Shown: positions 16,191 through 25,220 of the stretch, one piece after another | Position numbering within the stretch: the stretch's first letter is position 1 | How the letters are laid out: each line of letters begins with the position of its first letter | Origin: JANRIG01 sp033765235 | Lineage (GTDB): Bacteria; Bacteroidota; Bacteroidia; Cytophagales; UBA9547 | DNA length: 64,000 nt | Direction of reading: 5' to 3' | Assembly (NCBI GenBank): GCA_033765235.1 | Contig: JANRIG010000017.1 | Coordinates: 8,314-72,313 of the forward strand | Program-made: the position numbers and the translations under genes | The notes under the pieces: model-generated | The model's input: only the letters and a program-made list of their open reading frames with translations | Told to the model about the DNA's origin: nothing | The model's database searches: none

Positions 16191-19100
16191 ATGTATATTC
16201 ATATAAAAAATATTTTCATTCACATAATACTGGCTATTGCTATAGCTTCTTGTAAAAAAACGGTAGTACCCGATGAGCAAATTTCTGCCCTGTTAAATGC
16301 CAAAAATGACAGTTTGCCTGTGGAGGTAGATTATAACCTTCATATAAGACCCTTGCTTTCAGACAATTGCTTCAATTGCCATGGGCCTGACAAAAACAAA
16401 CGCGAAGCCAACCTGGCACTACACCTCCAAGAAGCTGCTTATGAGCAGGTAAACGGCAACTATGCTATAGTACCCGGAGAGGCTCACAAATCTGAGGTGG
16501 TAGCTCGCATACTCACTAATGACCCTGACAAGATGATGCCACTACCCATGTCGAATCTCAAACTCACAGACTTACAAAAAGCACTGATAGTGAAGTGGAT
16601 ACAGCAAGGAGCCAAATACAAACCGCACTGGGCATTTATAGCACCTGTGAAATATAATGTGCCGGATATAAAAGATAATAATTTTATAAAAAATGAAATT
16701 GATGCCTTTGTATTACAAAAAATGACCGAAAAAGGACTAAGCCCATCGCCGCAAGCTTCAAAAATAAAACTTGCACGCAGAGTAGCTTTTGACCTCACAG
16801 GTTTGCAACCTGATGAAAAATTGCTCCAAACCTACCTCAATGACAATACTCCCAAGGCCTATGAAAATATGGTAGATGCATTGCTATGCAGCCCTCAATA
16901 CGGTGAGCGAATGGCCAATGAGTGGTGCGATGTAGCACGATATGCTGATAGTCACGGCTATCAAGACGATGGCGAAAGCGAAATGTGGCCTTGGAGAGAC
17001 TGGGTTATCAAAGTATTTAACCAAAACATGCCTTACAATCAGTTCATTACAGAGCAAATGGCCGGAGACCTGCTGCCAAACCCTACCAAAGACCAAATAC
17101 TGGCTACAGGATTTCACCGCAACCATATGATAAATGCAGAAGGTGGTATTATTGACGAAGAGTTTCGTACAGAATACGTGCTGGATAGAGTCAATACTAC
17201 GGGCAAAGCATTTTTGGCACTTACCGTAGAGTGTGCTCGGTGCCACGACCATAAGTATGACCCTATTTCACAAAAAGAATATTACCAAATGGCTTCTTTT
17301 TTTAATCAATTAGATGAATGTGGCAAAGGCAACCTTTATGAGAATACTACAGGTCCTACTCTTCTGCTTACAGACACAGAAACAGACAAAAAATTAGCAG
17401 AAATAGTAAAAAAATATACCATTGAAGATGATAAAATAGCAAAAATTATTCAAAATATGCCTATCGAAGGATTGGCACAGAAGCTAAAAAACATGTCTCA
17501 AGACAGCCTTATAGCCAAATATACCGTAGGATATTTCAGTTTTGAAACCAAAGCTCCGCTCGACAGCACCATATACCTCAATAATAAAGATACCGTAGGT
17601 AAAATATCTATTCATAATTCTTTTCAAAAAGGATATAAAGGCAATGCACTAGCCATAGATGGTGAATACCCCTCCAAACTTGATAATCCAAAATATGACT
17701 TTGAACGAAACCAACCTTTTAGCGTAGGTATATGGATTTGGGTGCCCGACAATGCTGCCAAAGGATATACCCTACTTGCAAACTGTGCCACTACTTACCA
17801 CGGCTTCAGAGGTTATGAAATACTCGCCATGGGGGGCAAAATACAAGCACGCATCACCAACTCTTGGCCTTCCAATGCCATATCAGTCATTACTCAAGAT
17901 ACCATTGTGCCACGCACTTGGCAATATGTGGCACTCACATACAATGGCAGCAGCAAAGCAGAAGGCATGAATGTATATATAAATGGGGAAATACAAAAAT
18001 CATTTGTCATGCTTGACCATCTTGACCAGACCATCAGAACACATACTGTGGAGGAAGATAAAAAACAATTTTTTTACTACAACAACCTCCAAAAAAAGCG
18101 TAAACTGTCTATAACTGAAGAAAAAATATTAAGGCAACTTAACTTTAGAGCGTGGTACTCCAAAACACAATATCTTGCATTTGCCAGCCGAACAGATCAA
18201 GGCATACAACCTCTATACAACGGCAAAATAGATGAAGTAAAAGTATATAACCGCGACCTTACCCCGGTGGAGGTATTTGCCCAATACAAAGAAATAATGC
18301 TTAATGAAGCCTTGGAAGCAAAAAAATGGGATAATAATGACTTGAAAAAATTAGCAGCAGTATATTTCAGCAAAGAATATACACAAACACAAAAGAAAAA
18401 CATATCTCTGCGAGGAGAAGAAAATAACCTTACACTGGCAGTAAGACAGGTAAAAGTAATGAAAGACCGACCGCAAAAGCGAGAAACATACACCCTTGAC
18501 AGAGGTGCCTATGATGCTCCCAAAGATAAAGTGACTGAGGGTACCATACAAGCCGTGATGAAATTTGATGACAAAATGCCCAAAAACAGACTTGGTCTGG
18601 CAAAATGGCTCACAGACCCCAAAAACCCTATGGTGGCAAGAGTTGCTGTAAATAGATATTGGCAAATGCTATTTGGCAACGGGCTGGTAGCCAGCTCAGG
18701 CGACTTTGGTAACCAAGGCAACTACCCTTCTCACCCTGAGCTGCTTGACTGGCTAAGTATATGGTTTACAGAGCATAACTGGGATGTGAAAGCACTGCTC
18801 AAACTCATGGTAATGACAAGCACCTACCGGCAAACCTCTGATATAGACCCTGCCAAATATACCATTGACCCTCAAAACATGTACCTGAGTCGTGGAGCCA
18901 GGTACCGTATGCCAATGGAAATGATACGCGACCAGGCACTCACAGCCAGCAAACTAATTAACCTCACAATAGGCGGACCTAGTTTCAAACCCTACCAACC
19001 TGACGGACTTTGGGAAGAAAAAACAGAAAGTCCTGTAAATAACTACTATGTAGCAGACAAAGCCCCTGAAATATATCGCCGCAGTATGTATATATGGCAC

Positions 19101-19517
19101 AAACGTACCTCGCCACATCCATATACCACAGCATTTGACGGACCCGAAAGATTTGTATGTCAGGTAAAAAGACAAACCACCAATACACCGCTGCAAGCAC
19201 TCAACTTGCTCAACGACCCTCAGTTTGTAGAATGTGCCAGAGTATTGGCACAAAAAACATTAGCGCAAAATAATACAACACCTGTTGACGATGTTTTTTA
19301 TGCTATATTACAAAGAAAACCATCAGATAATGAGCGCAATATATTATTAACCCAATATAAATATTTTAAGAAAACACTATCAAACACCAAAATAAACAGC
19401 CTCATAAATGTAGGCTATTACCCCATTAACCCAAAAATAAACAAAGCTGATATGGCATCATTAGCTATGGTGGCGCATACTATATATAATTTGGACGAAT
19501 TTATAACCCGTGAATAA
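16191..19517 (+). CDS. PSCyt1 / DUF1549 / LamG-like / DUF1553 lipoprotein
   Basis: This 1108-residue protein is the large member of the planctomycete-type cytochrome system. The N-terminus has a lipoprotein signal with AIASCKK (lipid-modified Cys). A PSCyt1 domain follows with haem motif CFNCHGPD (about residue 63) and the DPDKMMPLP methionine region. DUF1549 (about 165-390) shows NEIDAFVLQKM, LTGLQP and a second CxxCH (ECARCHDHKYDPI). A middle region around 440-690 resembles a LamG/concanavalin-like sheet domain (QPFSVGIWIWVP, WQYVALTYNG, GKIDEVKVYNR). DUF1553 (about 800-1080) shows LAKWLTDPKNPMVARVAVNRYWQ and RRSMYIWHKR. A role in polymer or carbohydrate handling has been suggested for such proteins, but this is unproven. 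Confidence 0.85.
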   Translation: MYIHIKNIFIHIILAIAIASCKKTVVPDEQISALLNAKNDSLPVEVDYNLHIRPLLSDNCFNCHGPDKNKREANLALHLQEAAYEQVNGNYAIVPGEAHKSEVVARILTNDPDKMMPLPMSNLKLTDLQKALIVKWIQQGAKYKPHWAFIAPVKYNVPDIKDNNFIKNEIDAFVLQKMTEKGLSPSPQASKIKLARRVAFDLTGLQPDEKLLQTYLNDNTPKAYENMVDALLCSPQYGERMANEWCDVARYADSHGYQDDGESEMWPWRDWVIKVFNQNMPYNQFITEQMAGDLLPNPTKDQILATGFHRNHMINAEGGIIDEEFRTEYVLDRVNTTGKAFLALTVECARCHDHKYDPISQKEYYQMASFFNQLDECGKGNLYENTTGPTLLLTDTETDKKLAEIVKKYTIEDDKIAKIIQNMPIEGLAQKLKNMSQDSLIAKYTVGYFSFETKAPLDSTIYLNNKDTVGKISIHNSFQKGYKGNALAIDGEYPSKLDNPKYDFERNQPFSVGIWIWVPDNAAKGYTLLANCATTYHGFRGYEILAMGGKIQARITNSWPSNAISVITQDTIVPRTWQYVALTYNGSSKAEGMNVYINGEIQKSFVMLDHLDQTIRTHTVEEDKKQFFYYNNLQKKRKLSITEEKILRQLNFRAWYSKTQYLAFASRTDQGIQPLYNGKIDEVKVYNRDLTPVEVFAQYKEIMLNEALEAKKWDNNDLKKLAAVYFSKEYTQTQKKNISLRGEENNLTLAVRQVKVMKDRPQKRETYTLDRGAYDAPKDKVTEGTIQAVMKFDDKMPKNRLGLAKWLTDPKNPMVARVAVNRYWQMLFGNGLVASSGDFGNQGNYPSHPELLDWLSIWFTEHNWDVKALLKLMVMTSTYRQTSDIDPAKYTIDPQNMYLSRGARYRMPMEMIRDQALTASKLINLTIGGPSFKPYQPDGLWEEKTESPVNNYYVADKAPEIYRRSMYIWHKRTSPHPYTTAFDGPERFVCQVKRQTTNTPLQALNLLNDPQFVECARVLAQKTLAQNNTTPVDDVFYAILQRKPSDNERNILLTQYKYFKKTLSNTKINSLINVGYYPINPKINKADMASLAMVAHTIYNLDEFITRE

Positions 19518-19519
19518 TC

Positions 19520-20962
19520 ATGAACCCTGTAGATCAAATAGACCGTAGAGATTTTTTATTCAAATCTACATTGGCACTTGGCAGTATTGCTCTTGGCACC
19601 TCACTACTGGGGCACAATGCCTTTGCTGCACCACCCAAAGGACTGGAAGGCATACTTAAATCTACCCATATAGCTCCCAAAGCCAAGCGTATCATATACT
19701 TGTTTCAAAACGGTGGTCCATCACAAATAGACCTATTTGATTATAAACCTACCCTTGAGAAAATGCAAGGGCAAGACCTGCCCGAAAGTGTGAGAAAAGG
19801 ACAGCGCCTCACAGGGATGACAGCCAACCAAAAATCATTTCCACTTGTGCCAAGCTATTACAAATTTTCGCAACATGGCAAAAACGGTGCATGGCTTAGT
19901 GAACTATTGCCTTATACAGGCAAAATAGCCGATGAAATATGCATAGTGAAATCAATGCACACCGAAGCCATCAATCATGACCCTGCCATCACATTTTTTC
20001 AATCAGGCTCTCAGATAGCCGGTCGCCCATCATTTGGCTCATGGGTGAGCTATGGGCTGGGTGCAGACAACAAAGATTTGCCCGCATTTTGTGTACTGCT
20101 GTCCAAAGGCAAAATAGGTCAGGCACAGCCACTTTACTCCAGACTTTGGGGGAGCGGATTTTTGCCCTCACAGCACCAAGGGGTACAGTTCAGGTCGGGC
20201 AAAGACCCTGTGATATACCTCAATAACCCTGATGGACTTTCTAGAGACGACAGGCGAAAAATGCTTGACTACCTCAATGACCTTAACCAAATACACCTTG
20301 ACCAAACCGGCGACCCTGAAATAGAAGCCCGTATAGCCCAATACGAGATGGCATATAAAATGCAAATGTCAGTACCCGAAACTATGAACCTCAAAGATGA
20401 ACCCGAAGATATATTTAAACTTTATGGCAGTGATAGCCGCACCCCCGGCACATTTGCAGCCAACTGCATTATGGCAAGAAAGTTGGCAGAAAAAGGGGTG
20501 AAATTTATTCAGCTCTACCACCAAGGGTGGGATCAACATGGGGGGCTCACTCAGGCACTGCCAAATCTTGCCAAAGAAGTAGACCAACCCGGAGCAGCAT
20601 TAGTACTAGACCTCAAACGCAGAGGACTCCTTGATGAGACACTCGTGGTATGGGGAGGCGAGTTTGGTCGTACCAACTATTGCCAAGGCAATATTGAAAA
20701 AAGCAAATTTGGACGAGATCATCACCCGCGCTGCTTTACCATGTGGATGGCAGGCGGAGGTATAAAACCGGGTATAACCTATGGCGAAACAGATGAATTT
20801 TCATACAACATATCCAAAGACCCTGTGCATGTGCATGATTTTCAGGCTACTGCACTACACCTTATGGGTATAGACCATGAGCGATTGGTATTCAAGCATT
20901 TAGGACGCAGATACAGACTTACTGATGTGCATGGCAAAATAGTAAACGGTATATTGGCATAA
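19520..20962 (+). CDS. DUF1501 family protein (Tat-exported)
   Basis: The 480-residue partner of the upstream DUF1549/DUF1553 gene (2-bp gap) starts with a twin-arginine signal: RRDFLFKSTLALGSIALG, followed by an Ala-rich cleavage region. The core shows family segments IIYLFQNGGPSQIDLFDYKP, SMHTEAINHDPA, SWVSYGLG, YHQGWDQHG, VVWGGEFGRTNY and GRDHHPRCFTMWMAGGG. DUF1501 proteins belong to the alkaline phosphatase/sulfatase-like fold group, and the conserved His/Asp/Glu segments fit metal binding. Substrate unknown. Tat export of one partner and lipoprotein export of the other place the system in the periplasm. Confidence 0.88.
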   Translation: MNPVDQIDRRDFLFKSTLALGSIALGTSLLGHNAFAAPPKGLEGILKSTHIAPKAKRIIYLFQNGGPSQIDLFDYKPTLEKMQGQDLPESVRKGQRLTGMTANQKSFPLVPSYYKFSQHGKNGAWLSELLPYTGKIADEICIVKSMHTEAINHDPAITFFQSGSQIAGRPSFGSWVSYGLGADNKDLPAFCVLLSKGKIGQAQPLYSRLWGSGFLPSQHQGVQFRSGKDPVIYLNNPDGLSRDDRRKMLDYLNDLNQIHLDQTGDPEIEARIAQYEMAYKMQMSVPETMNLKDEPEDIFKLYGSDSRTPGTFAANCIMARKLAEKGVKFIQLYHQGWDQHGGLTQALPNLAKEVDQPGAALVLDLKRRGLLDETLVVWGGEFGRTNYCQGNIEKSKFGRDHHPRCFTMWMAGGGIKPGITYGETDEFSYNISKDPVHVHDFQATALHLMGIDHERLVFKHLGRRYRLTDVHGKIVNGILA

Positions 20963-21000
20963 ATAAACCCCAAAAATCACATCTTTCAAATTACCAGATT

Positions 21001-21645
21001 TTAAAGCTGTTTGAGCTTTTCTATCACATGTATAGGGCTTGTGGAACTGAATACAAAATGTCCTGCCACCAACACATCTGCACCACTCTGCTTGAGTTTC
21101 ACAGCATTTTCCTGATTTACACCGCCATCTATTTCTACTAAGGCAGTGGAGTTTTTCTCAAATATCAGTTGCTTAGTTTTTTGAATTTTGGTATATGTAT
21201 TTTCTATAAACTTTTGCCCGCCAAATCCGGGGTTTACAGACATAATATTTACAAGGTCTATCATATCTATCACATCATCGAGCTGTGCCACGGGCGTATG
21301 AGGGTTAATAGCTACTCCGGCTTTGGCACCTGTATTTTTTATTTGCTCTATGGTACGGTGCAGGTGTGGGCATGCCTCTATATGTACAGATATGTATGTG
21401 GCACCTGCATCTCTGAAGCGCTCTATGTATTTTTCAGGGTTCACTATCATCAGGTGCACATCTATAGGCTTTGTAGCATACTTTTTTATAGTTTCTAATA
21501 TAGGAAAGCCAAAAGATATATTAGGCACAAATACTCCATCCATCACATCAAAGTGTATCCAATCTGCCTCACTGTAGTTGAGCATTTCTATATCACGATG
21601 CAGATTGGCAAAGTGGGCAGCCAGCAGCGAAGGAGCTATTATCAT
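21001..21645 (-). CDS. rpe: Ribulose-phosphate 3-epimerase
   Basis: Rpe interconverts ribulose 5-phosphate and xylulose 5-phosphate in the pentose phosphate pathway. The 214-residue TIM barrel shows APSLLAAHFANL, the metal/catalytic WIHFDVMDGVFVPN, VDVHLMI equivalent IDVHLMIVNPE, MSVNPGFGGQKF with the family Gly-rich loop, and VEIDGGVNQENA. The C-terminal segment with GADVLVAGHFVF keeps the phosphate-binding site. It stands alone between the DUF1501 operon (convergent) and a 345-bp spacer. Confidence 0.95.
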   Translation of the reverse strand: MIIAPSLLAAHFANLHRDIEMLNYSEADWIHFDVMDGVFVPNISFGFPILETIKKYATKPIDVHLMIVNPEKYIERFRDAGATYISVHIEACPHLHRTIEQIKNTGAKAGVAINPHTPVAQLDDVIDMIDLVNIMSVNPGFGGQKFIENTYTKIQKTKQLIFEKNSTALVEIDGGVNQENAVKLKQSGADVLVAGHFVFSSTSPIHVIEKLKQL

Positions 21646-21990
21646 AATGTATTGACTTAATATTAGGACACAAAACTATGGATATTTACATACTTATACT
21701 AAATACTGCAAAGGTTTATTACCTGCAGTTTGTGGTTTGCAATCCCAAACCATTGTCATTGGCTTTGTAAGCCTAAGTTAGCAAAATAGATTAAAATCTC
21801 CTCTGTACGTGGCAGATGCTGCGAGATAAATACAGATTTGTTATTTGAAATATGCATCTTTAATAAGAGGTTTCAGAGAGTCACACCTCACAGACGTGCG
21901 CCTGCAAATGATGAATACCGTAGCTTGCCGATTTTTTATTTGTTACTTTAGGGTTGATTTTTGTACTTTTGTGTAATAAAAGCTATACTC
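21646..21990. other. 345-bp intergenic region
   Basis: Lies between the rpe start and a small plus-strand ORF. It contains a short perfect hairpin (TGGTTTG, loop CAATCC, CAAACCA; 21733-21752), a slightly GC-richer stretch at about 21880-21930, and the promoter at 21939-21971. No other gene is visible. It marks the left border of a compositionally different patch. Confidence 0.55.
21939..21971 (+). promoter_or_regulatory. Bacteroidota-type promoter for the ORF at 21991
   Basis: TTTG at 21939-21942, a 21-nt spacer, and TACTTTTG at 21964-21971 match the -33/-7 consensus. The predicted start of transcription lies about 10-15 nt before the ATG at 21991. Confidence 0.6.
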
Positions 21991-22164
21991 ATGAGCCCGA
22001 TAGACAATGCACAATCAATACTTTCAGAAAAGGCAAATAATGAAGGATTATATTATAAAGACAAAAAATGTGTGTGCTTGGAGCCTCTTTTGTCACCCAC
22101 TTCGCAAACACGTGAGCCGTTGGCACATATACGAGAAGAAGCAAAATTCAACAATAATAACTAA
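21991..22164 (+). CDS. Small hypothetical protein (57 aa)
   Basis: A short ORF of 57 residues with a good upstream promoter and an ATG start. The product is hydrophilic, with a Cys-x-Cys (CVC) in the middle, and ends in a run of four Asn. I do not recognise it. It sits 9 bp upstream of mntA on the same strand and could be the first gene of that transcript, or a truncated remnant whose promoter now drives mntA. Confidence 0.4.
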   Translation: MSPIDNAQSILSEKANNEGLYYKDKKCVCLEPLLSPTSQTREPLAHIREEAKFNNNN

Positions 22165-22173
22165 ATTGCAGAC

Positions 22174-22464
22174 ATGTTAAGCAAGCTGGACATAGAAACC
22201 AAACTAAAAGAAATTAAACCAATTCTTGTTGACAAATTTCATGTAACCACCATTGGTTATTTTGGGTCTTATTCATTCGGACAGCCTACTGACAATAGCG
22301 ACTTAGACCTTTTAGTGGAGTTTTCTCAGCCTGTTGGTTGGGAGTTTTTTACCTTGGAGCGTTTCTTGGAGCAATACTTGGGACTTCGTATAGACTTGGT
22401 GACAAAAAATGCATTAAAACCGAAAATTAAGGAATATATTCTCAACCAAGTACATTACATTTGA
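22174..22464 (+). CDS. mntA: MntA-type nucleotidyltransferase antitoxin
   Basis: The 96-residue minimal nucleotidyltransferase carries the polymerase-beta signature GYFGSYSFGQPTDNSDLDLL (the GSx10DxD pattern) and a third acidic residue in LRIDLVTKN. In characterised MntA-HepT pairs MntA inactivates the HepT RNase toxin by adding AMP residues to a Tyr near its active site. The next gene is a HepT relative, so the locus is a MntA-HepT module, but the toxin frame carries two stop codons. The antitoxin frame itself is intact. The stop overlaps the presumed hepT start (TTGA). Confidence 0.85.
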   Translation: MLSKLDIETKLKEIKPILVDKFHVTTIGYFGSYSFGQPTDNSDLDLLVEFSQPVGWEFFTLERFLEQYLGLRIDLVTKNALKPKIKEYILNQVHYI

Positions 22465-22823
22465 AACCGAGCGAAAGAGATCCGATTTTATATTTATAGG
22501 ACATCATATTGTCCATGGAAAGGGTATAAGAATACATTTTTGGGCTCGATTTTCAAAATTTCAAATGGGACTATAAAACAGTTGATGCAGTAATAAGGAA
22601 TTTTGAAATTATCGGCGAAGCGACAAAAAATTTACCAATGGCTATAAAGGATAACTACACGCTTATTCCTTGGGAAGAAATGTACCGTTTAAGAAATAGA
22701 ATCAGCCATGAGTATTTCGGTATAGACTATGAAATAATATGGGACATAGCGAAAAGACATTTGCCTCAAAACTATAAGGACATAAAAACAGTATTAGAAC
22801 AAGAGCGACAAAAAGGAAATTAA
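22461..22823 (+). pseudogene. HepT-like toxin gene with two in-frame stop codons
   Basis: Reading from TTG at 22461 the frame encodes a recognisable HepT protein (KPSERDPILYL, DYKTVDAVIRNFEIIGEA, IPWEEMYRLRNRISHEYFG) but is broken by TAG at 22497-22499, where family members have an acidic residue in YLEDI, and TAA at 22527-22529. There is no frameshift, so both are point nonsense changes. The C-terminal HEPN motif R-x4-H-x-Y (RNRISHEY) is intact, and an ATG at 22638 could restart a 61-residue fragment. A full-length toxin cannot be made without readthrough. Confidence 0.85.
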
Positions 22824-22970
22824 CGTACAAGTGCTAAAACATAAGTTAGCTCAAGGTGGTCTACTTTGTAGTTTTAAACATTGCAGTGCTAAAAATCCCC
22901 GCCCATTGCATACCCCCGAAACCGTTATCCGTATATTGTGAAAACTGCAATTACATATAAAAAACAAAAA
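22824..22970. other. Spacer upstream of the DHFR-like gene
   Basis: 147 bp between the broken hepT and the reductase-like gene. It has a C-rich stretch (CCCCGCCCATTGCATACCCC, 22897-22916) unlike the surrounding AT-rich spacers. This resembles boundaries of small acquired cassettes in Bacteroidota, but no recombination site could be demonstrated. Confidence 0.35.
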
Positions 22971-23507
22971 ATGAATAAGACAGTTTTATATATAGCTTCC
23001 AGCCTTGACGGTTTTATAGCAAGACCGGACGGAAATTTAGATTGGCTGACTTCTGTTCCAAACCCACAAACTGGAGACTACGGGTATGCTGAACTTTTAA
23101 ACAGTATCGGAACGACAATAATGGGACGAAAGACCTACGATGAAATAATTGGGTTTGGAGTTGATTGGCCATATTACGGACTCAGCTCATATGTTGTAAC
23201 AACAAACAACAACTTAAAAATTCAAAGTCCCGACACTTACATTTTGACAGAGAATTTGAAAAACTTTGTAACAGATTTGAAAATGAGAACAGAAAAAGAC
23301 ATTTGGCTTGTAGGCGGTGGACAGCTTATTACGTCTTTTATTAATGAAGGGATTTTGGACAAAATGATAATATCAGTAATTCCAAAAATTATTGGAGAAG
23401 GACTTTCTTTATTTGCATACAAACCAAAAGAAACAAATTGGAAACTGACTGAAGTAAAATCGTTTGACACAGGTGTTGTTAACTTAACTTATGAGAGAGC
23501 TCACTGA
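22971..23507 (+). CDS. RibD C-terminal / dihydrofolate reductase-family protein
   Basis: The 178 residues match the DHFR-like RibD C-terminal family: YIASSLDGFIARPDGNLDWL at the N-terminus, GTTIMGRKTYDEI (nucleotide contact), YVVTTN, then DIWLVGGGQLITSFINEGILDKM and IIGEGLSLF. Such stand-alone proteins are NADPH-binding reductases of unknown substrate, and some confer trimethoprim or other resistance, which is not supported here. Start at ATG 22971 is preferred over a GTG at 22938 because the family begins at MNKTVLYIA. It lies in the patch containing mntA and may be acquired with it. Confidence 0.82.
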   Translation: MNKTVLYIASSLDGFIARPDGNLDWLTSVPNPQTGDYGYAELLNSIGTTIMGRKTYDEIIGFGVDWPYYGLSSYVVTTNNNLKIQSPDTYILTENLKNFVTDLKMRTEKDIWLVGGGQLITSFINEGILDKMIISVIPKIIGEGLSLFAYKPKETNWKLTEVKSFDTGVVNLTYERAH

Positions 23508-23571
23508 CAATACAAACACTGTCATATAATAAATAAAAATCTATAAATTTGTATTTTTACAATATATCTCT

Positions 23572-23775
23572 ATGTGGTCAAAAATATATACTTCTACTTT
23601 TGCACATCAAGCACAGATGGCATATGACATATTGTTAGATAATGAAATAAACAGCGTAATTGTAAATAAAAAGGACTCATCATATAACAATTTCGGAAAT
23701 TATGAGATATTTGTACACGAAGATTACCACTCGGAGGCAAAAAATATATTGAATGAAAATTGTTTTTTTCAATAA
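23572..23775 (+). CDS. DUF2007 family small protein
   Basis: The 67-residue protein fits the DUF2007 pattern: an N-terminal strand (KIYTSTFAHQAQMAYDIL), helix, a second strand with INSVIVNKKD, and the EIFVHEDYHSEAKNIL helix at the end. DUF2007 is a small alpha/beta ferredoxin-like domain, formerly called a putative signal-transducing protein, with no established activity. Its end overlaps the cdsA start by 23 bp, and this DUF2007-cdsA arrangement suggests co-transcription. Confidence 0.75.
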   Translation: MWSKIYTSTFAHQAQMAYDILLDNEINSVIVNKKDSSYNNFGNYEIFVHEDYHSEAKNILNENCFFQ

Positions 23776-24583
23776 GCTCACCAATTTGCAACAGCGTACT
23801 ATAGCAGGCATTCTTGGTGCAGGTACTATTACTTTTTTTTTGACTTATAATGAATGGACATACTTTGGGTTTGTGCTTATCCTCTCTTTTTTTACGCAAC
23901 GTGAGTTTTACAGCCTCATTCGTGAAGATGCCGAAGACCCACTTATACGTTGGGGTCTCTTTAATGGTGTATTGCTCAATGTAATATCATTTTTTGTGAG
24001 CCGTGGCGACTTGCCTACCAAGTCTTATCTGTTATTTTTTGCATTATTGGGTATTGTGTTCATTTCAGAGCTCTATCGCAGGTCATCAAACCCGTTTGAA
24101 AACATAGCTTTTACCATATTGGGTGTATTTTATGTGGCTATGCCATTGTCATTATTGCATTTTTCGGCATATAGTACAGGTAGCTTTAGCCCGCAGATAT
24201 CCATTGGTTTTTTTCTATTGCTTTGGGCAGGAGACACAGGGGCCTATTTTGCAGGCAAATATTTTGGAAAGCATAAATTGTTTCAGCGAATATCGCCCAA
24301 CAAGACTTGGGAAGGAGTAGCCGGTGGTATAGTATTGTCATTGGCCATTGCACACATTATGAGCATATATTTTTCAGATATCGAATATTGGAAATGGTAC
24401 GTAATGGCTATCATCATACCTGCCGCAGGCACCTATGGCGACCTGATAGAGTCTATGCTTAAGCGCAGCCTCATGGTTAAAGACTCGGGCAATCTTATAC
24501 CCGGGCATGGTGGTTTGCTCGACAGGTTCGACGGACTGCTGCTGGCAGCACCTTTTTCTACATTTTTTTTAATGTTTTTTTGA
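23753..24583 (+). CDS. cdsA: Phosphatidate cytidylyltransferase
   Basis: CdsA makes CDP-diacylglycerol from phosphatidic acid and CTP, the entry point to phospholipid synthesis. The 276-residue chain has about seven or eight hydrophobic segments and the family signatures WAGDTGAYFAGKYFGKHKL, SPNKTWEGVAGG and, at the C-terminus, KRSLMVKDSGNLIPGHGGLLDRFDGL, which includes the catalytic Asp residues. The ATG at 23753 overlaps the upstream DUF2007 gene. The next gene begins 3 bp after the stop. Confidence 0.93.
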   Translation: MKIVFFNKLTNLQQRTIAGILGAGTITFFLTYNEWTYFGFVLILSFFTQREFYSLIREDAEDPLIRWGLFNGVLLNVISFFVSRGDLPTKSYLLFFALLGIVFISELYRRSSNPFENIAFTILGVFYVAMPLSLLHFSAYSTGSFSPQISIGFFLLLWAGDTGAYFAGKYFGKHKLFQRISPNKTWEGVAGGIVLSLAIAHIMSIYFSDIEYWKWYVMAIIIPAAGTYGDLIESMLKRSLMVKDSGNLIPGHGGLLDRFDGLLLAAPFSTFFLMFF

Positions 24584-24586
24584 TAT

Positions 24587-25219
24587 ATGGTTTCTGATGA
24601 AATATTAAATTATTGTCAAAATCATACCTCAGCCGAAACTCCTTTGCTCAAGCTCATACGCGAAGATACCTATCGTGAAGTACATAGCCCTCGCATGCTC
24701 AGCGGGCACTTGCAAGGTGCCATGCTTTCTATGATGGTAGCCATGCACAAGCCAAAATATATATTGGAAATAGGCACATTCACAGGCTACTCTGCTGTAT
24801 GTATGGCCAATACCATGCCGGATAATGCTACCCTCATCACCATTGACAATGATAAAGGTCTGGAACACAGAGTACGCAAATACTTTGCCATGCACTACAA
24901 AAATGATAATATCAAGTATCTGATAGGCAATGCGTTAGATGTTATTCCTAATTTATCGCCACATTTTGATATGGTATTTATAGATGCCGATAAAAAAAAC
25001 TATGCCAACTATTATGACTTGGTAATGCCTAAAGTGAATAAAGGAGGTATCATCATAGCAGACAATGTGCTGTGGAGTGGCAAAGTAGCAGATAATGAGG
25101 CAAAGGATAAAACCACACAAAGCATCATGAACTTTAATACCCATGTGCATAACGACCCTCGTGTGTACACCACCATGCTGCCGCTTAGAGACGGATTGCT
25201 GATAGCCATCAAACAATAA
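24587..25219 (+). CDS. Class I SAM-dependent O-methyltransferase
   Basis: A member of the O-methyltransferase family that includes caffeoyl-CoA O-methyltransferases. The 210 residues show SPRMLSGHLQGAMLSMM, the SAM site LEIGTFTGYSAVCMA, TIDNDKGL, the metal-binding DMVFIDADKKNYANYYD and GGIIIADNVLWSG with the second metal ligand, and a C-terminal LPLRDGLLIAIK. Substrate in non-plant bacteria is unknown. It follows cdsA with a 3-bp gap. Its TAA stop is followed after one base by a MITE-like element, whose target duplication includes that stop codon. Confidence 0.9.
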   Translation: MVSDEILNYCQNHTSAETPLLKLIREDTYREVHSPRMLSGHLQGAMLSMMVAMHKPKYILEIGTFTGYSAVCMANTMPDNATLITIDNDKGLEHRVRKYFAMHYKNDNIKYLIGNALDVIPNLSPHFDMVFIDADKKNYANYYDLVMPKVNKGGIIIADNVLWSGKVADNEAKDKTTQSIMNFNTHVHNDPRVYTTMLPLRDGLLIAIKQ

Positions 25220-25220
25220 A

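Noticed and set aside
22638..22823. Separate 61-aa gene
   Set aside because: It is the C-terminal piece of HepT in the same frame as the upstream part, cut off by stop codons, so it is treated as part of the pseudogene.
23594..23899. 101-aa open frame on the minus strand opposite DUF2007 and cdsA
   Set aside because: Antisense to two overlapping conserved genes and without recognisable features.
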